Source: Streptomyces novaecaesareae
GTDB taxonomy: Bacteria; Actinomycetota; Actinomycetes; Streptomycetales; Streptomycetaceae
Length of the DNA stretch: 15,507 bases
Reading direction: 5' to 3'
NCBI RefSeq assembly: GCF_000716875.1
Contig: NZ_JNWQ01000120.1
Span: 1 to 15,507 of the forward strand
The notes beneath the pieces are model-generated. The model was given only the letters and a program-made list of their open reading frames with translations. It was not told the origin of the DNA and ran no database searches. Of the stretch, positions 1-5,798 are shown in pieces; the stretch's first letter is position 1, and each line of letters begins with the position of its first letter. Both the position numbers and the translations under genes were made by a program.

Positions 1-98
1 TCGGATACCTCACCCCACTCGAAACCCGGGCCAGGCTGCAGCGCGACTTCACCCCCGCAGCGTAAGCAACAGCTGTCCAAGGTCAGGGGGGAACTTCA
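1..98 (+). mobile_element. 3' end of an IS3-like insertion sequence (remnant or window-cut)
   Basis: The left edge contains the last codons of a probable transposase (3-65) followed, 8 bases later, by a stretch at 74-98 starting TGTCCAAGGTCAGGGG and ending ACTTCA. A TGTCC...CA end just behind the transposase stop is typical of the right terminal inverted repeat of IS3-family elements. The left end lies outside the window, so completeness cannot be judged. The family call is inference from a short tail and the end sequence. Confidence 0.5.
3..65 (+). CDS. IS3-like transposase, C-terminal fragment
   Basis: The frame starting at base 3 reads GYLTPLETRARLQRDFTPAA and ends in TAA at 63-65. The GYLTPLE piece resembles the end of the rve-type integrase domain of IS3-family OrfB transposases, where a 'hsaLGYlTP.e' motif follows the last catalytic segment. 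Only about 20 residues are visible, because the rest lies upstream of the window. No catalytic residues can be seen. The family call rests on this tail and on the terminal-repeat-like sequence immediately downstream. It could instead be another DDE integrase family such as IS481. Confidence 0.5.
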   Translation, partial: GYLTPLETRARLQRDFTPAA

Positions 99-195
99 GG
101 GACAAGAACTCCGCACACGTGATGCTCATCCGGGCTGGACTCGTACCCGGCTGACGTTGAGGGCGTAAGACACGGCGGTCCGCAGGGCCACCATG

Positions 196-261
196 CAGCC
201 CGAGTCAGAAATCCCCCAGACGAAGGCGGAATCCCCCGCCTTCAGGCGGGGGAGCAGTCAA
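196..261 (+). mobile_element. IS200/IS605 (TnpB-type) right-end hairpin remnant
   Basis: A perfect 8-bp stem, CCCCCGCC (233-240) and GGCGGGGG (245-252), closes a TTCA loop and is followed by AGCAGTCAA (253-261). This is the signature of the right end of Streptomyces IS605/IS1341-like elements, where it also forms the 3' part of the TnpB guide (omega) RNA. No tnpB reading frame exists between the IS3 end and this hairpin, so only the right end remains. The AATCCCCC string also occurs at 210-216, a partial duplication of the hairpin arm. The family assignment comes from recognising the sequence, not from a search. Confidence 0.6.
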
Positions 262-267
262 TAGGCT
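262..267 (+). promoter_or_regulatory. Putative -10 box (TAGGCT) of a leaderless LuxR-type gene
   Basis: TAGGCT begins directly after the IS605-type end, and only six bases (GCGCCG) separate it from the ATG at 274. No Shine-Dalgarno sequence fits in that space. A TANNNT box 6-8 bases from the start codon is the usual arrangement for leaderless actinobacterial transcripts. Any -35 element would have to lie inside the mobile-element end. Confidence 0.45.
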
Positions 268-273
268 GCGCCG

Positions 274-1269
274 ATGGAGAGCCCCACCGACACCGACGCC
301 ACCCAGCTCTACGCCCGCCTGCTCGCCGAACCCGGCCGCCCGCCCGAAGCCCTCGGCCTCGACTGGGACGGGCCCAGGCTCGGCGCCGCCACCGCGGAAC
401 TGCGCGCCCTCGGACTCCTCCAGCCCACCGCCGGTGACGCTTCAGTCCCCGATGACACCGCAGTCTCGGTGGACACCGCCGTCCGCCAACTCCTCCTCGA
501 CGCCGACTCCCACGTCACCGCCCTCGTCGCCGCACTGCGCCACGCCCGCGACTCCGTCGACCGGCTGCACACCGGCTACCTGCCCGTCCAGCAGCACCAC
601 CGCGCCGACACCGGCCTCGAACTCGTCCGCGGCGCCGACCGGATCGCCGCCCTCCTGGAGGACGCCGCCCGCGGCGCCCGCACCGAAGCCCTCTCCCTGC
701 GCCCCGGCCAGGACCTCTCCGGCCCCGCCCTGGCCGGCAAACTCGCCCGCGAACGCCTCGCCCTCGCCCACGGCGCCGCACTGCGCACCATCTACCCGGC
801 GGCCGCGCTGCGCCGCCCCGCCGTACTGGCGCACGTGCGGGAGCTGACCGCAGCGGGGGCCCGGATCCGGGCGGCGCACTCGCTGCCGCTCTGGCTGATC
901 GTGGTGGACGCCCGGCTGGCGATCCTGCCCGCGCCCGGCTCGGGCCCGGGCGGGGACGCTCCGGTCGCCGGGGCGGCGGTGGTGGTCCGCGATCCGGCGG
1001 TGGTCGCGCTGGTGGCGGAGCTGTTCGAGTACTTCTGGTCGGCGGCCTGGACCCCGCCCGAACTCGGACCGGAGGAGATCGACATGACGGATCGTCAACT
1101 GGCTGTGCTGCAACTGCTGGCGGCCGGGCTGACGGACGTGGCGATCGCCCGCAAGCTGGAGGTGTCGGAGCGGACGGTCCGCCGGATGGTCGCCGAGCTG
1201 ATCGCCGGTCTGGGCGCGGAGAGCCGCTTCCAGGCCGGCGTGCACGCCGCCCGGCGGGGGTGGATCTGA
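274..1269 (+). CDS. LuxR-family transcriptional regulator with N-terminal TrmB-like region
   Basis: This 331-residue cytoplasmic protein ends in a LuxR/NarL helix-turn-helix (about residues 270-331), visible as 'MTDRQLAVLQLLAAGLTDVAIARKLEVSERTVRRMVAELIAGLGA', in which 'SERTVRRMV' is the recognition helix. The N-terminal 50 residues ('LYARLLAEPGRPPEALGLDWDGPRLGAATAELRALGLLQP') look like a winged helix of the TrmB/MarR kind. Residues 100-250 resemble the phospholipase-D-like sensor region found in the many Streptomyces regulators of this architecture. No receiver domain is present, so it is an orphan regulator with unknown ligand. It converges on the monooxygenase operon, which ends 41 bases away on the other strand. 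The ATG at 274 is chosen because a -10 box sits six bases upstream; there is no SD. Its upstream region has been invaded by mobile-element ends, so expression may be altered. The target genes are unknown. Confidence 0.85.
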   Translation: MESPTDTDATQLYARLLAEPGRPPEALGLDWDGPRLGAATAELRALGLLQPTAGDASVPDDTAVSVDTAVRQLLLDADSHVTALVAALRHARDSVDRLHTGYLPVQQHHRADTGLELVRGADRIAALLEDAARGARTEALSLRPGQDLSGPALAGKLARERLALAHGAALRTIYPAAALRRPAVLAHVRELTAAGARIRAAHSLPLWLIVVDARLAILPAPGSGPGGDAPVAGAAVVVRDPAVVALVAELFEYFWSAAWTPPELGPEEIDMTDRQLAVLQLLAAGLTDVAIARKLEVSERTVRRMVAELIAGLGAESRFQAGVHAARRGWI

Positions 1270-1310
1270 GGCCCGGACGGCGAGGGCGGCGTGGCGGCGA
1301 GGCGGGCGCC

Positions 1311-2597
1311 TCAGCGCCGCCCGGGGAGCGGTAGCCCGAGGTGGTCCCGGAGGGTGCGGCCGGTGTAGTCGGTGCGGAACACCCCGCGCTCCTGGAGCAG
1401 TGGCACCACCCCGTCGACGAACTCGTCCAGGCCGCCCGGGGTGAGGTGCGGGACGAGGATGAAGCCGTCGGCGGCGTCGTTCTGCACGAAGTGGTCGATC
1501 TGCGCGGCGACGGTGGCGGGGGAGCCGATGAAGGACTGCCGGCCGGTCAGCTCGATCACCAGTTCGTGGCTGGTCAGGTTCTTCTCCGCCGCCACGGCCC
1601 GCCACCGCCGGGCGACGGCGAGTGGGTCGCCGTGCCGGACCCTGCCCTGGACCAGGGCGCTGTCGGGGTCGGGGTCGACGGCCGGCAGCGGCCCGTCCGG
1701 GTCGTGGTCGGACAGGTCGACGCCCCAGACCTGCTCCAGGAAGGCGATCGTGGTCTGCGGTCCGACCTGGGCCCGCCGGATCGCGGTGGCGCGCTCGGCG
1801 GCCTCGGCGTCGGTGTCGGCGAGGACGAAGGTGACCCCGGGCATGATCTTCAGCTCGTCCGGCTTGCGCCCGTACGCGGCCAGCCGGCGCTTGACGTCCG
1901 CGTGGAAGGCCTGGCCGTCGGCGAGGGTGGAGTGCCGGCTGAAGACGACGTCGGCGGTGGCGGCGGCGAACTCCCGGCCCTCGTCGGAGTCCCCGGCCTG
2001 GATCACCACCGGGTGGCCCTGCGGCGGGCGGGGCAGCGAGAGCCGGCCCTCGACGTCGAACTGCGGGCCGCGGTGCCGTACGCCGTCCTCCCCGGCGTCC
2101 CAGAACTCCCGTGCCAGCTGGACGAATTCGGCGGCCCGGGTGTAGCGGTCGGCGCGGTCCAGGTAGCCGCCGCGGCGGAAGTTCTCCCCGGTGAAGGCGT
2201 CCGAGGAGGTGACCACGTTCCAGGCCGCGCGGCCGCCGGAGAGGTGGTCCAAGGAGGCGAAGCGGCGGGCCAGTTCGTACGGCTCGTTGAAGGTCGCGTT
2301 GACGGTGGCGGCCAGTCCGAGCCGCTCGGTGACGGCGGCCAGCGCGTTCAGCACGGTGATCGACTCGGGGCGGCCGACCACGTCCAGGTCGTGGATGCGG
2401 CCCTTGGACTCGCGCAGCCGCAGGCCCTCGGCGAGGAAGAAGAAGTCGAACTTCCCGCGCTCGGCGGTCTGCGCGAGGTGGCGGAAGGAGGCGAACTCGA
2501 TGTGGCTGCCGGAGGCGGGGTCGCTCCACACCGTGGTGTTGTTGACGCCGGGGAAGTGCGCGGCGAGGTGGATCTGCTTGAGCGGGCGGTCCGTCAT
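1311..2597 (-). CDS. LLM-class flavin-dependent monooxygenase, NtaA/SnaA/DszA type
   Basis: The 428-residue protein belongs to the bacterial luciferase-like (F/FMNH2-dependent) superfamily, NtaA/SnaA/DszA branch. Members use reduced flavin from a separate reductase to oxygenate small C-S or C-N compounds. Visible family signatures are 'KFDFFFLAEGLRLRE' (49-63), 'ATFNEPYELARRFASLDHLSGGRAAWNVVTSS' (101-132), 'PPQGHPVVIQAGDS' in the middle, and 'GVFRTDYTGRTLRDHLGLPLP' at the C-terminus. Length is normal for the family (430-470). The ATG at 2597-2595 overlaps the stop of the upstream gene as ATGA, so the pair is probably translationally coupled. A longer in-frame extension upstream runs through the neighbouring gene and is not real. 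The cysteine-type leader peptide upstream suggests a role in obtaining sulfur from organosulfur compounds; the substrate cannot be read from the sequence. Confidence 0.88.
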   Translation of the reverse strand: MTDRPLKQIHLAAHFPGVNNTTVWSDPASGSHIEFASFRHLAQTAERGKFDFFFLAEGLRLRESKGRIHDLDVVGRPESITVLNALAAVTERLGLAATVNATFNEPYELARRFASLDHLSGGRAAWNVVTSSDAFTGENFRRGGYLDRADRYTRAAEFVQLAREFWDAGEDGVRHRGPQFDVEGRLSLPRPPQGHPVVIQAGDSDEGREFAAATADVVFSRHSTLADGQAFHADVKRRLAAYGRKPDELKIMPGVTFVLADTDAEAAERATAIRRAQVGPQTTIAFLEQVWGVDLSDHDPDGPLPAVDPDPDSALVQGRVRHGDPLAVARRWRAVAAEKNLTSHELVIELTGRQSFIGSPATVAAQIDHFVQNDAADGFILVPHLTPGGLDEFVDGVVPLLQERGVFRTDYTGRTLRDHLGLPLPGRR

Positions 2598-3673
2598 CGG
2601 GTCACCTCGGCGAGGGCGGGGGCGGTTGGGGCGGCGGGGGAGGAGAGCGGGGCGGCGGCGTAGCGGCTGGTCGGGCGGGCCAGGCCGAGGTGGTCGCGCA
2701 GGGTGCGGCCGGTGTACTCGTCGCGCAGCAGTCCGGCGGCGCGCAGGGCCGGGGCGATCCGGTCGGCCAGGGCGGCGAGGTCGCGTAGCGGGTCGGCGGT
2801 GGCGAGGTGGAAGCCGTCGACGCCGGTGCCGGTCGCGGTGAGCTCGGCGAGCAGGCGCTCGTCGGCGGCCCGGTCGGGCAGGGCGGACAGGGTGGCGTCG
2901 AGCCGGGCGAGGATCCGCAGGCTCTCGCCGGCGCGCAGCCGCAGGTCGGTGGCGGCGCTCAGCCGGGTGGCGCGGTCGGGGGCGTCGAGCAGGACGACGT
3001 CGGCGTGCCGGATCGCGGTGGCGACCCGGGCGCGCCCGCCGGGGGAGGCGTCCGGCGCGAGGTCGGCCGCGGTCACCGGGACCACGACCACCGGGCGGCC
3101 CTGCGGCGGGCGCGGGGTGATGGACGGGCCGCGGACCGAGAAGTGCGGGCCCTCGAAGTCGACGTAGTGCAGCTTGTCGCGGTCGATGAACCGCCCGGTG
3201 GCGGTGTCGCGGATCTCCGCGTCGTCCTCCCAGCTGTCCCAGAGCCGGGCGGCGACCTCCACGGCGTCGGCCGCCTCGGCCCACAGCTCGTCCTCGGGGG
3301 CGACCGGGCGGCGGCCGAAGGCCCTCGCCTCGGCCTCGGTCGTGGAGACGCCGACCAGCCAGCCGGCCCGGCCCTCGCTCACCCAGTCCAGGGTGTTGAC
3401 CGAGATCGAGGTGTGGAAGGGCTCGGTGTGGGTGGTGGTGACGGTCGGTACGAGCCCGACCCGGCCGGTCAGCGGGGCGGTCCGGGCGAGGGCGGCGAGC
3501 GCGTCGGGGCGGCTCGGCTCGGCGGCGAAGGAGTCGTCGAGGGTGACGAAGTCCAGGGTGGCCCGCTCGGCGAGGCGGGCGAGGGCGGCGTAGTGCCCGG
3601 CGTCGAAGCGGCCGGGGCTGTCAGGGCTTTCGGGGCTGTCGAGGGCGGCGGACAGGTGCAACTGGCGGGGCAT
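2594..3673 (-). CDS. LLM-class flavin-dependent oxidoreductase, first gene of the pair
   Basis: This 359-residue protein is a diverged member of the luciferase-like superfamily. It shows 'LARLAERATLDFVTLDDSF' (31-49), a 'HTSISVNTLDWVSEGRAGWLVGVSTTEAEARAFG' block (87-120), 'RPPQGRPVVVVPVTAADLA' and the tail 'RDEYTGRTLRDHLGLARP'. That tail is nearly the same as in the next gene, so the two are paralogues. It is about 70 residues shorter than its partner, mainly in the second half. The start is the ATG at 3673-3671: AGGAAAG (3685-3691, minus strand) lies 11 bases upstream, and homology-like sequence begins at once (MPRQLHLSAAL). An upstream in-frame ATG at 3712 adds 13 poorly conserved residues. 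It is the first structural gene downstream of the leader peptide at 3930-3853. It may act as a second monooxygenase or as a partner subunit, in the manner of luciferase alpha/beta; that is inference. Confidence 0.83.
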   Translation of the reverse strand: MPRQLHLSAALDSPESPDSPGRFDAGHYAALARLAERATLDFVTLDDSFAAEPSRPDALAALARTAPLTGRVGLVPTVTTTHTEPFHTSISVNTLDWVSEGRAGWLVGVSTTEAEARAFGRRPVAPEDELWAEAADAVEVAARLWDSWEDDAEIRDTATGRFIDRDKLHYVDFEGPHFSVRGPSITPRPPQGRPVVVVPVTAADLAPDASPGGRARVATAIRHADVVLLDAPDRATRLSAATDLRLRAGESLRILARLDATLSALPDRAADERLLAELTATGTGVDGFHLATADPLRDLAALADRIAPALRAAGLLRDEYTGRTLRDHLGLARPTSRYAAAPLSSPAAPTAPALAEVTR

Positions 3674-3852
3674 GGTGAGCCTGACTTTCCTCGTGCGGAC
3701 GCGTGCGCACACCGGCGGACCCGTACGGGGGTGCGGGTGCGGGCAGGCACGCGGATGCGCGGTGACGGCCCGCGGGCGGAGCCCGGACGGGCGGGAGGGG
3801 AGGACCGGCGCCGGCGGGACGTCAGCCGGGCGGCGGTGGGGGAACGGTCAGC

Positions 3853-3930
3853 TCAGCCGCGACACGCCGCGGACCACACGCGACCGAAGTCGATGTGGCT
3901 GCGGGTGACCAGCGGGCACGAGGCGTTCAC
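3853..3930 (-). CDS. Putative cysteine-attenuator leader peptide (25 aa)
   Basis: A GTG-started ORF encodes 25 residues, MNASCPLVTRSHIDFGRVWSAACRG, given here as MNASCPLVTR followed by SHIDFGRVWSAACRG. The block HIDFGRV-x-SAAC matches the conserved H[IV]DLxRxxSAxC core of the short leader peptides that precede sulfur-assimilation genes in Streptomyces and relatives. Two cysteine codons (residues 5 and 23) would make its translation sensitive to charged tRNA-Cys. It lies 179 bases upstream of the first monooxygenase gene on the same strand, leaving room for a regulatory structure; a weak stem GTGCG/CGCAC occurs just before that gene's SD. The minus strand shows TTGACG (3966-3961), an 18-base spacer, TCAACT (3942-3937), then six bases to the GTG, so it is probably translated leaderless. 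It is too short for ordinary gene callers. Phe replaces the usual Leu in the core. Confidence 0.75.
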   Translation of the reverse strand: MNASCPLVTRSHIDFGRVWSAACRG

Positions 3931-3936
3931 CGCTTC

Positions 3937-3969
3937 AGTTGACCAGGGCTTCCGTCGGTTCGTCAACCG
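3937..3969 (-). promoter_or_regulatory. Putative promoter and inverted repeat for the monooxygenase operon
   Basis: On the minus strand TTGACG (3966-3961) and TCAACT (3942-3937) are separated by 18 bases, a standard sigma-70-type spacing, and the leader-peptide GTG follows six bases later. A 14-bp inverted repeat, CGGTT-N4-AACCG (3956-3969), covers the -35 box and could be an operator. The promoter is inferred from sequence alone. Confidence 0.45.
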
Positions 3970-4002
3970 CCGTTCCCGCCCCTCGGGACGCCGGGGTACG
4001 CG

Positions 4003-4050
4003 GAAGGCCCCGCTCCGCCGCTGGGGGAGCAGCGGCGGGGCGGGGCCTTC
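4003..4050 (-). terminator. Strong stem-loop terminator downstream of nagE2
   Basis: A 20-bp stem, GAAGGCCCCGCTCCGCCGCT (4003-4022) against 4031-4050, encloses an 8-base loop and contains one non-Watson-Crick pair. It lies 20 bases beyond the nagE2 stop and separates it from the monooxygenase leader region. There is no real T-tract, as is common for streptomycete terminators. Confidence 0.75.
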
Positions 4051-4070
4051 GAACGGGAGTGACGCGGGCG

Positions 4071-5348
4071 TCAGGCCTTGGTGACGTCCTCGATCTCGTC
4101 GTCGTCCTCGCGACCGGGGGTCTTGAGGTCGAACTTGGCGATCGCGAAGCGGAACAGGAAGTAGTACAGCGCCGCGAAGGCCAGGCCGAGCGGGATGATC
4201 ACCCACGGGTCGGTGGCCTTGTTCCAGGCCAGCAGGTAGTCGATCAAGCCGCCGGAGAAGGTGAACCCGTCGTGCACACCGAGCGCCCAGGTAAGGGCCA
4301 TCGAGACGGCGGTGAGCAGCGCGTGGATGACGTACAGGGCCGGGGCGATGAAGACGAAGGCGAACTCGATCGGCTCGGTGACACCGGTGACGAAGGAGGT
4401 CAGGGCCAGGGACACCATCATGCCGGTGATGGCCTTGCGGCGGTGCGGCTTGGCGGCGTGGGCGATGGCCAGCGCGGCGGCGGGCAGCGCGAACATCATG
4501 ATCGGGTAGAAGCCCGACATGAACTGTCCGGCGGTCGGGTCGCCGGCGAAGAAGCGGGTCAGGTCGCCGTGCACGACGGTGCCGTCGGGCTTGGTGAAGT
4601 CACCGGTCTGGAACCAGGCGTAGGAGTTCACGAACTGGTGCATGCCGACCGGCAGCAGGCCGCGGTTGACCAGGCCGAAGGCGCCCGCGCCGAACGCGCC
4701 GGCACCGATCAGGCTGTCGTTCAGGCTCTTGATGGCGTCGCCGATCGGGCCCCAGGCCAGGCCGAAGAAGACACCGACACCGGTGCCGACGAAGGCCATG
4801 ATGATCGGCACCAGGCGGCGGCCGTTGAAGAAGCCGAGCCAGTCGACCAGCCTCGTGCGGTGGTACTTCTGCCAGAGCACCGCGGCCAGCAGACCGATCA
4901 CGATGCCGCCCAGCACGCCCGGGTTCTGGTAGGTGGCGGCGTCGTCCTTGCCGGGGAGGATCTTGTACTCGGTGATCGGGAACGCGGTCAGCACGTTCTT
5001 GTAGACCAGGAAGCCGACCAGCGCGGCGAGGGCGGTGGAGCCGTCAGCCTTCTTCGCGAAGCCGATCGCGATACCCACCGCGAACAGCAGCGGCAGGTTA
5101 TCGAAGACCGCAGTACCGGCGGTGTTGAACACCGCTGCGACCTTGTCCCAGCCGAGGCCGTCCTTGCCGAAGACGTCGTCCTGGCCGAGGCGCATCAGCA
5201 GACCGGCGGCGGGGAGCACGGCAATGGGCAGCTGCAGGCTGCGGCCGATCTTCTGCAGGCCCTGGAGGAGGTTCTGGCCGAACTTCTTGGCGGGGCTTGG
5301 CGTGGCCGGAGCCGTGGCGGGCGCCGATGCCTGCGCAGACTGACTCAT
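4071..5348 (-). CDS. nagE2: PTS N-acetylglucosamine permease EIIC (NagE2-like)
   Basis: The 425-residue protein is an EIIC-only permease of the glucose/GlcNAc superfamily. It forms the membrane channel that imports GlcNAc while phospho-EIIB phosphorylates it. Visible landmarks are 'GRSLQLPIAVLPAAGLLMRLG' (35-55), 'FAKKADGSTALAALVGFLVY', 'FNGRRLVPIIMAF' (174-186), 'NRGLLPVGMHQFVNSYAWFQ' with substrate-side His237, 'GVTEPIEFAFVFIAPALY' (322-339) and 'GVHDGFTFSGGLIDYLL'. About ten hydrophobic segments are evident. No EIIB or EIIA domain is fused, so it depends on NagF and a separate EIIA. An Ala/Pro-rich cytoplasmic extension covers the first 20 residues, and the tail is acidic. The ATG at 5348 has an AGGA about 10 bases upstream. 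A DasR-like double operator lies 62 bases in front of the start. The name nagE2 is given because, as in S. coelicolor, it is the copy farther from nagF; the two names could be exchanged. Confidence 0.88.
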   Translation of the reverse strand: MSQSAQASAPATAPATPSPAKKFGQNLLQGLQKIGRSLQLPIAVLPAAGLLMRLGQDDVFGKDGLGWDKVAAVFNTAGTAVFDNLPLLFAVGIAIGFAKKADGSTALAALVGFLVYKNVLTAFPITEYKILPGKDDAATYQNPGVLGGIVIGLLAAVLWQKYHRTRLVDWLGFFNGRRLVPIIMAFVGTGVGVFFGLAWGPIGDAIKSLNDSLIGAGAFGAGAFGLVNRGLLPVGMHQFVNSYAWFQTGDFTKPDGTVVHGDLTRFFAGDPTAGQFMSGFYPIMMFALPAAALAIAHAAKPHRRKAITGMMVSLALTSFVTGVTEPIEFAFVFIAPALYVIHALLTAVSMALTWALGVHDGFTFSGGLIDYLLAWNKATDPWVIIPLGLAFAALYYFLFRFAIAKFDLKTPGREDDDEIEDVTKA

Positions 5349-5409
5349 GGGGGTGGGTTCCTAACGGCATGGCGGTCGGTCGGGGGAAGGCACAGGGGGC
5401 CGAACCGCG

Positions 5410-5443
5410 AACTGGTCTACACCACGCGTGGTGTAGACCAGTT
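5410..5443. promoter_or_regulatory. Perfect 34-bp palindrome: double DasR (dre) operator of nagE2
   Basis: The left half AACTGGTCTACACCACG (5410-5426) is mirrored exactly by 5427-5443. Each half contains a full dre-like core: TGGTCTACACCA (5413-5424) and TGGTGTAGACCA (5429-5440). Both are close to the DasR consensus TGGTCTAGACCA. The site lies between the nagE2 start (5348) and the probable promoter on the minus strand, a position suited to repression relieved by GlcN-6-P. The palindrome is seen directly; DasR binding is inferred from the known consensus. Confidence 0.88.
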
Positions 5444-5575
5444 TTGTAGCACGGGCGGACAAGGCAAGGAACCCCGGAAAGCGCCGACGCCGGGAAGCGC
5501 TATGAAATCGAAACCTACGCGCGGAACGACGATCATGATTAGGGCCCGGATTGGGATTTTGGCTATTTGCGCAAC

Positions 5576-5611
5576 AAAAAGCGCCGCCGCCCCCGGGGCG
5601 GGCCCGGCGGC
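5576..5611 (-). terminator. Rho-independent terminator between nagE1 and nagE2
   Basis: Read on the minus strand, GCCGCCG (5611-5605) pairs with CGGCGGC (5589-5583), with a further GC-rich inner stem, and is followed by GCTTTTTG (T-tract 5580-5576). A GC hairpin plus a run of five T is the canonical form and is rare in such a GC-rich genome. It isolates nagE2 from nagE1 transcription. Confidence 0.8.
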
Positions 5612-5736
5612 TGCTGAGAGTGACCACGGCGTCGCGGACGTGCCGATCCGGGGCACCGCCGGCCCGGCCGGATCGCCGCCGAATTGCCTTTTCGGCGGCT
5701 ATCGGGCAGGGGAATCGGTCCTTTCCCGAAATGCCG

Positions 5737-5768
5737 AAGGCCCTCGGGCCGGCGGGTCCGAGGGCCTT
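5737..5768 (-). terminator. Stem-loop immediately downstream of nagE1
   Basis: AAGGCCCTCGG (5737-5747) is complementary to CCGAGGGCCTT (5758-5768), giving an 11-bp stem with a 10-base loop about 30 bases beyond the nagE1 stop. It has only a weak T-rich tail. Together with the hairpin at 5611-5576 it makes a double terminator. Confidence 0.65.
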
Positions 5769-5798
5769 TGCGGGCGGATGGCCCGGAGGTTGCGCGAT

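Larger units (their letters stand above)
5349..5798. other. nagE1-nagE2 intergenic region (450 bases without a gene)
   Basis: On the minus strand this region holds, in order, a hairpin after nagE1 (5768-5737), a T-tract terminator (5611-5576), a comparatively A/T-rich stretch (about 5580-5500), the nagE2 promoter region, and the double DasR operator (5443-5410). TACAAA (5450-5445, minus strand), just before the operator, is a possible -10 box, but no convincing -35 is visible. No coding potential was recognised; the ORFs that cross it are shadows. Confidence 0.6.

Noticed and set aside
66..232. A possible intact tnpB or other transposase gene before the IS605-type hairpin
   Set aside because: No ORF of useful length is present in either strand; only the right end of the element remains.
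1299..1312. GAGGCG/CGCCTC inverted repeat as a terminator between the convergent LuxR-type and monooxygenase genes
   Set aside because: The arms leave only a two-base loop if fully paired and there is no T-tract; such short GC repeats are expected by chance here.
442..2529. A 695-residue minus-strand ORF covering the LuxR-type gene and part of the monooxygenase gene
   Set aside because: It crosses two genes with clear domain content in other frames and reads as Arg/Pro-rich low-complexity sequence.
1311..3284. A single long monooxygenase from the 657-residue minus-strand frame
   Set aside because: The N-terminal 230 residues are out-of-frame reading of the upstream gene; protein-like sequence starts only at the ATG at 2597, which has the ATGA overlap.
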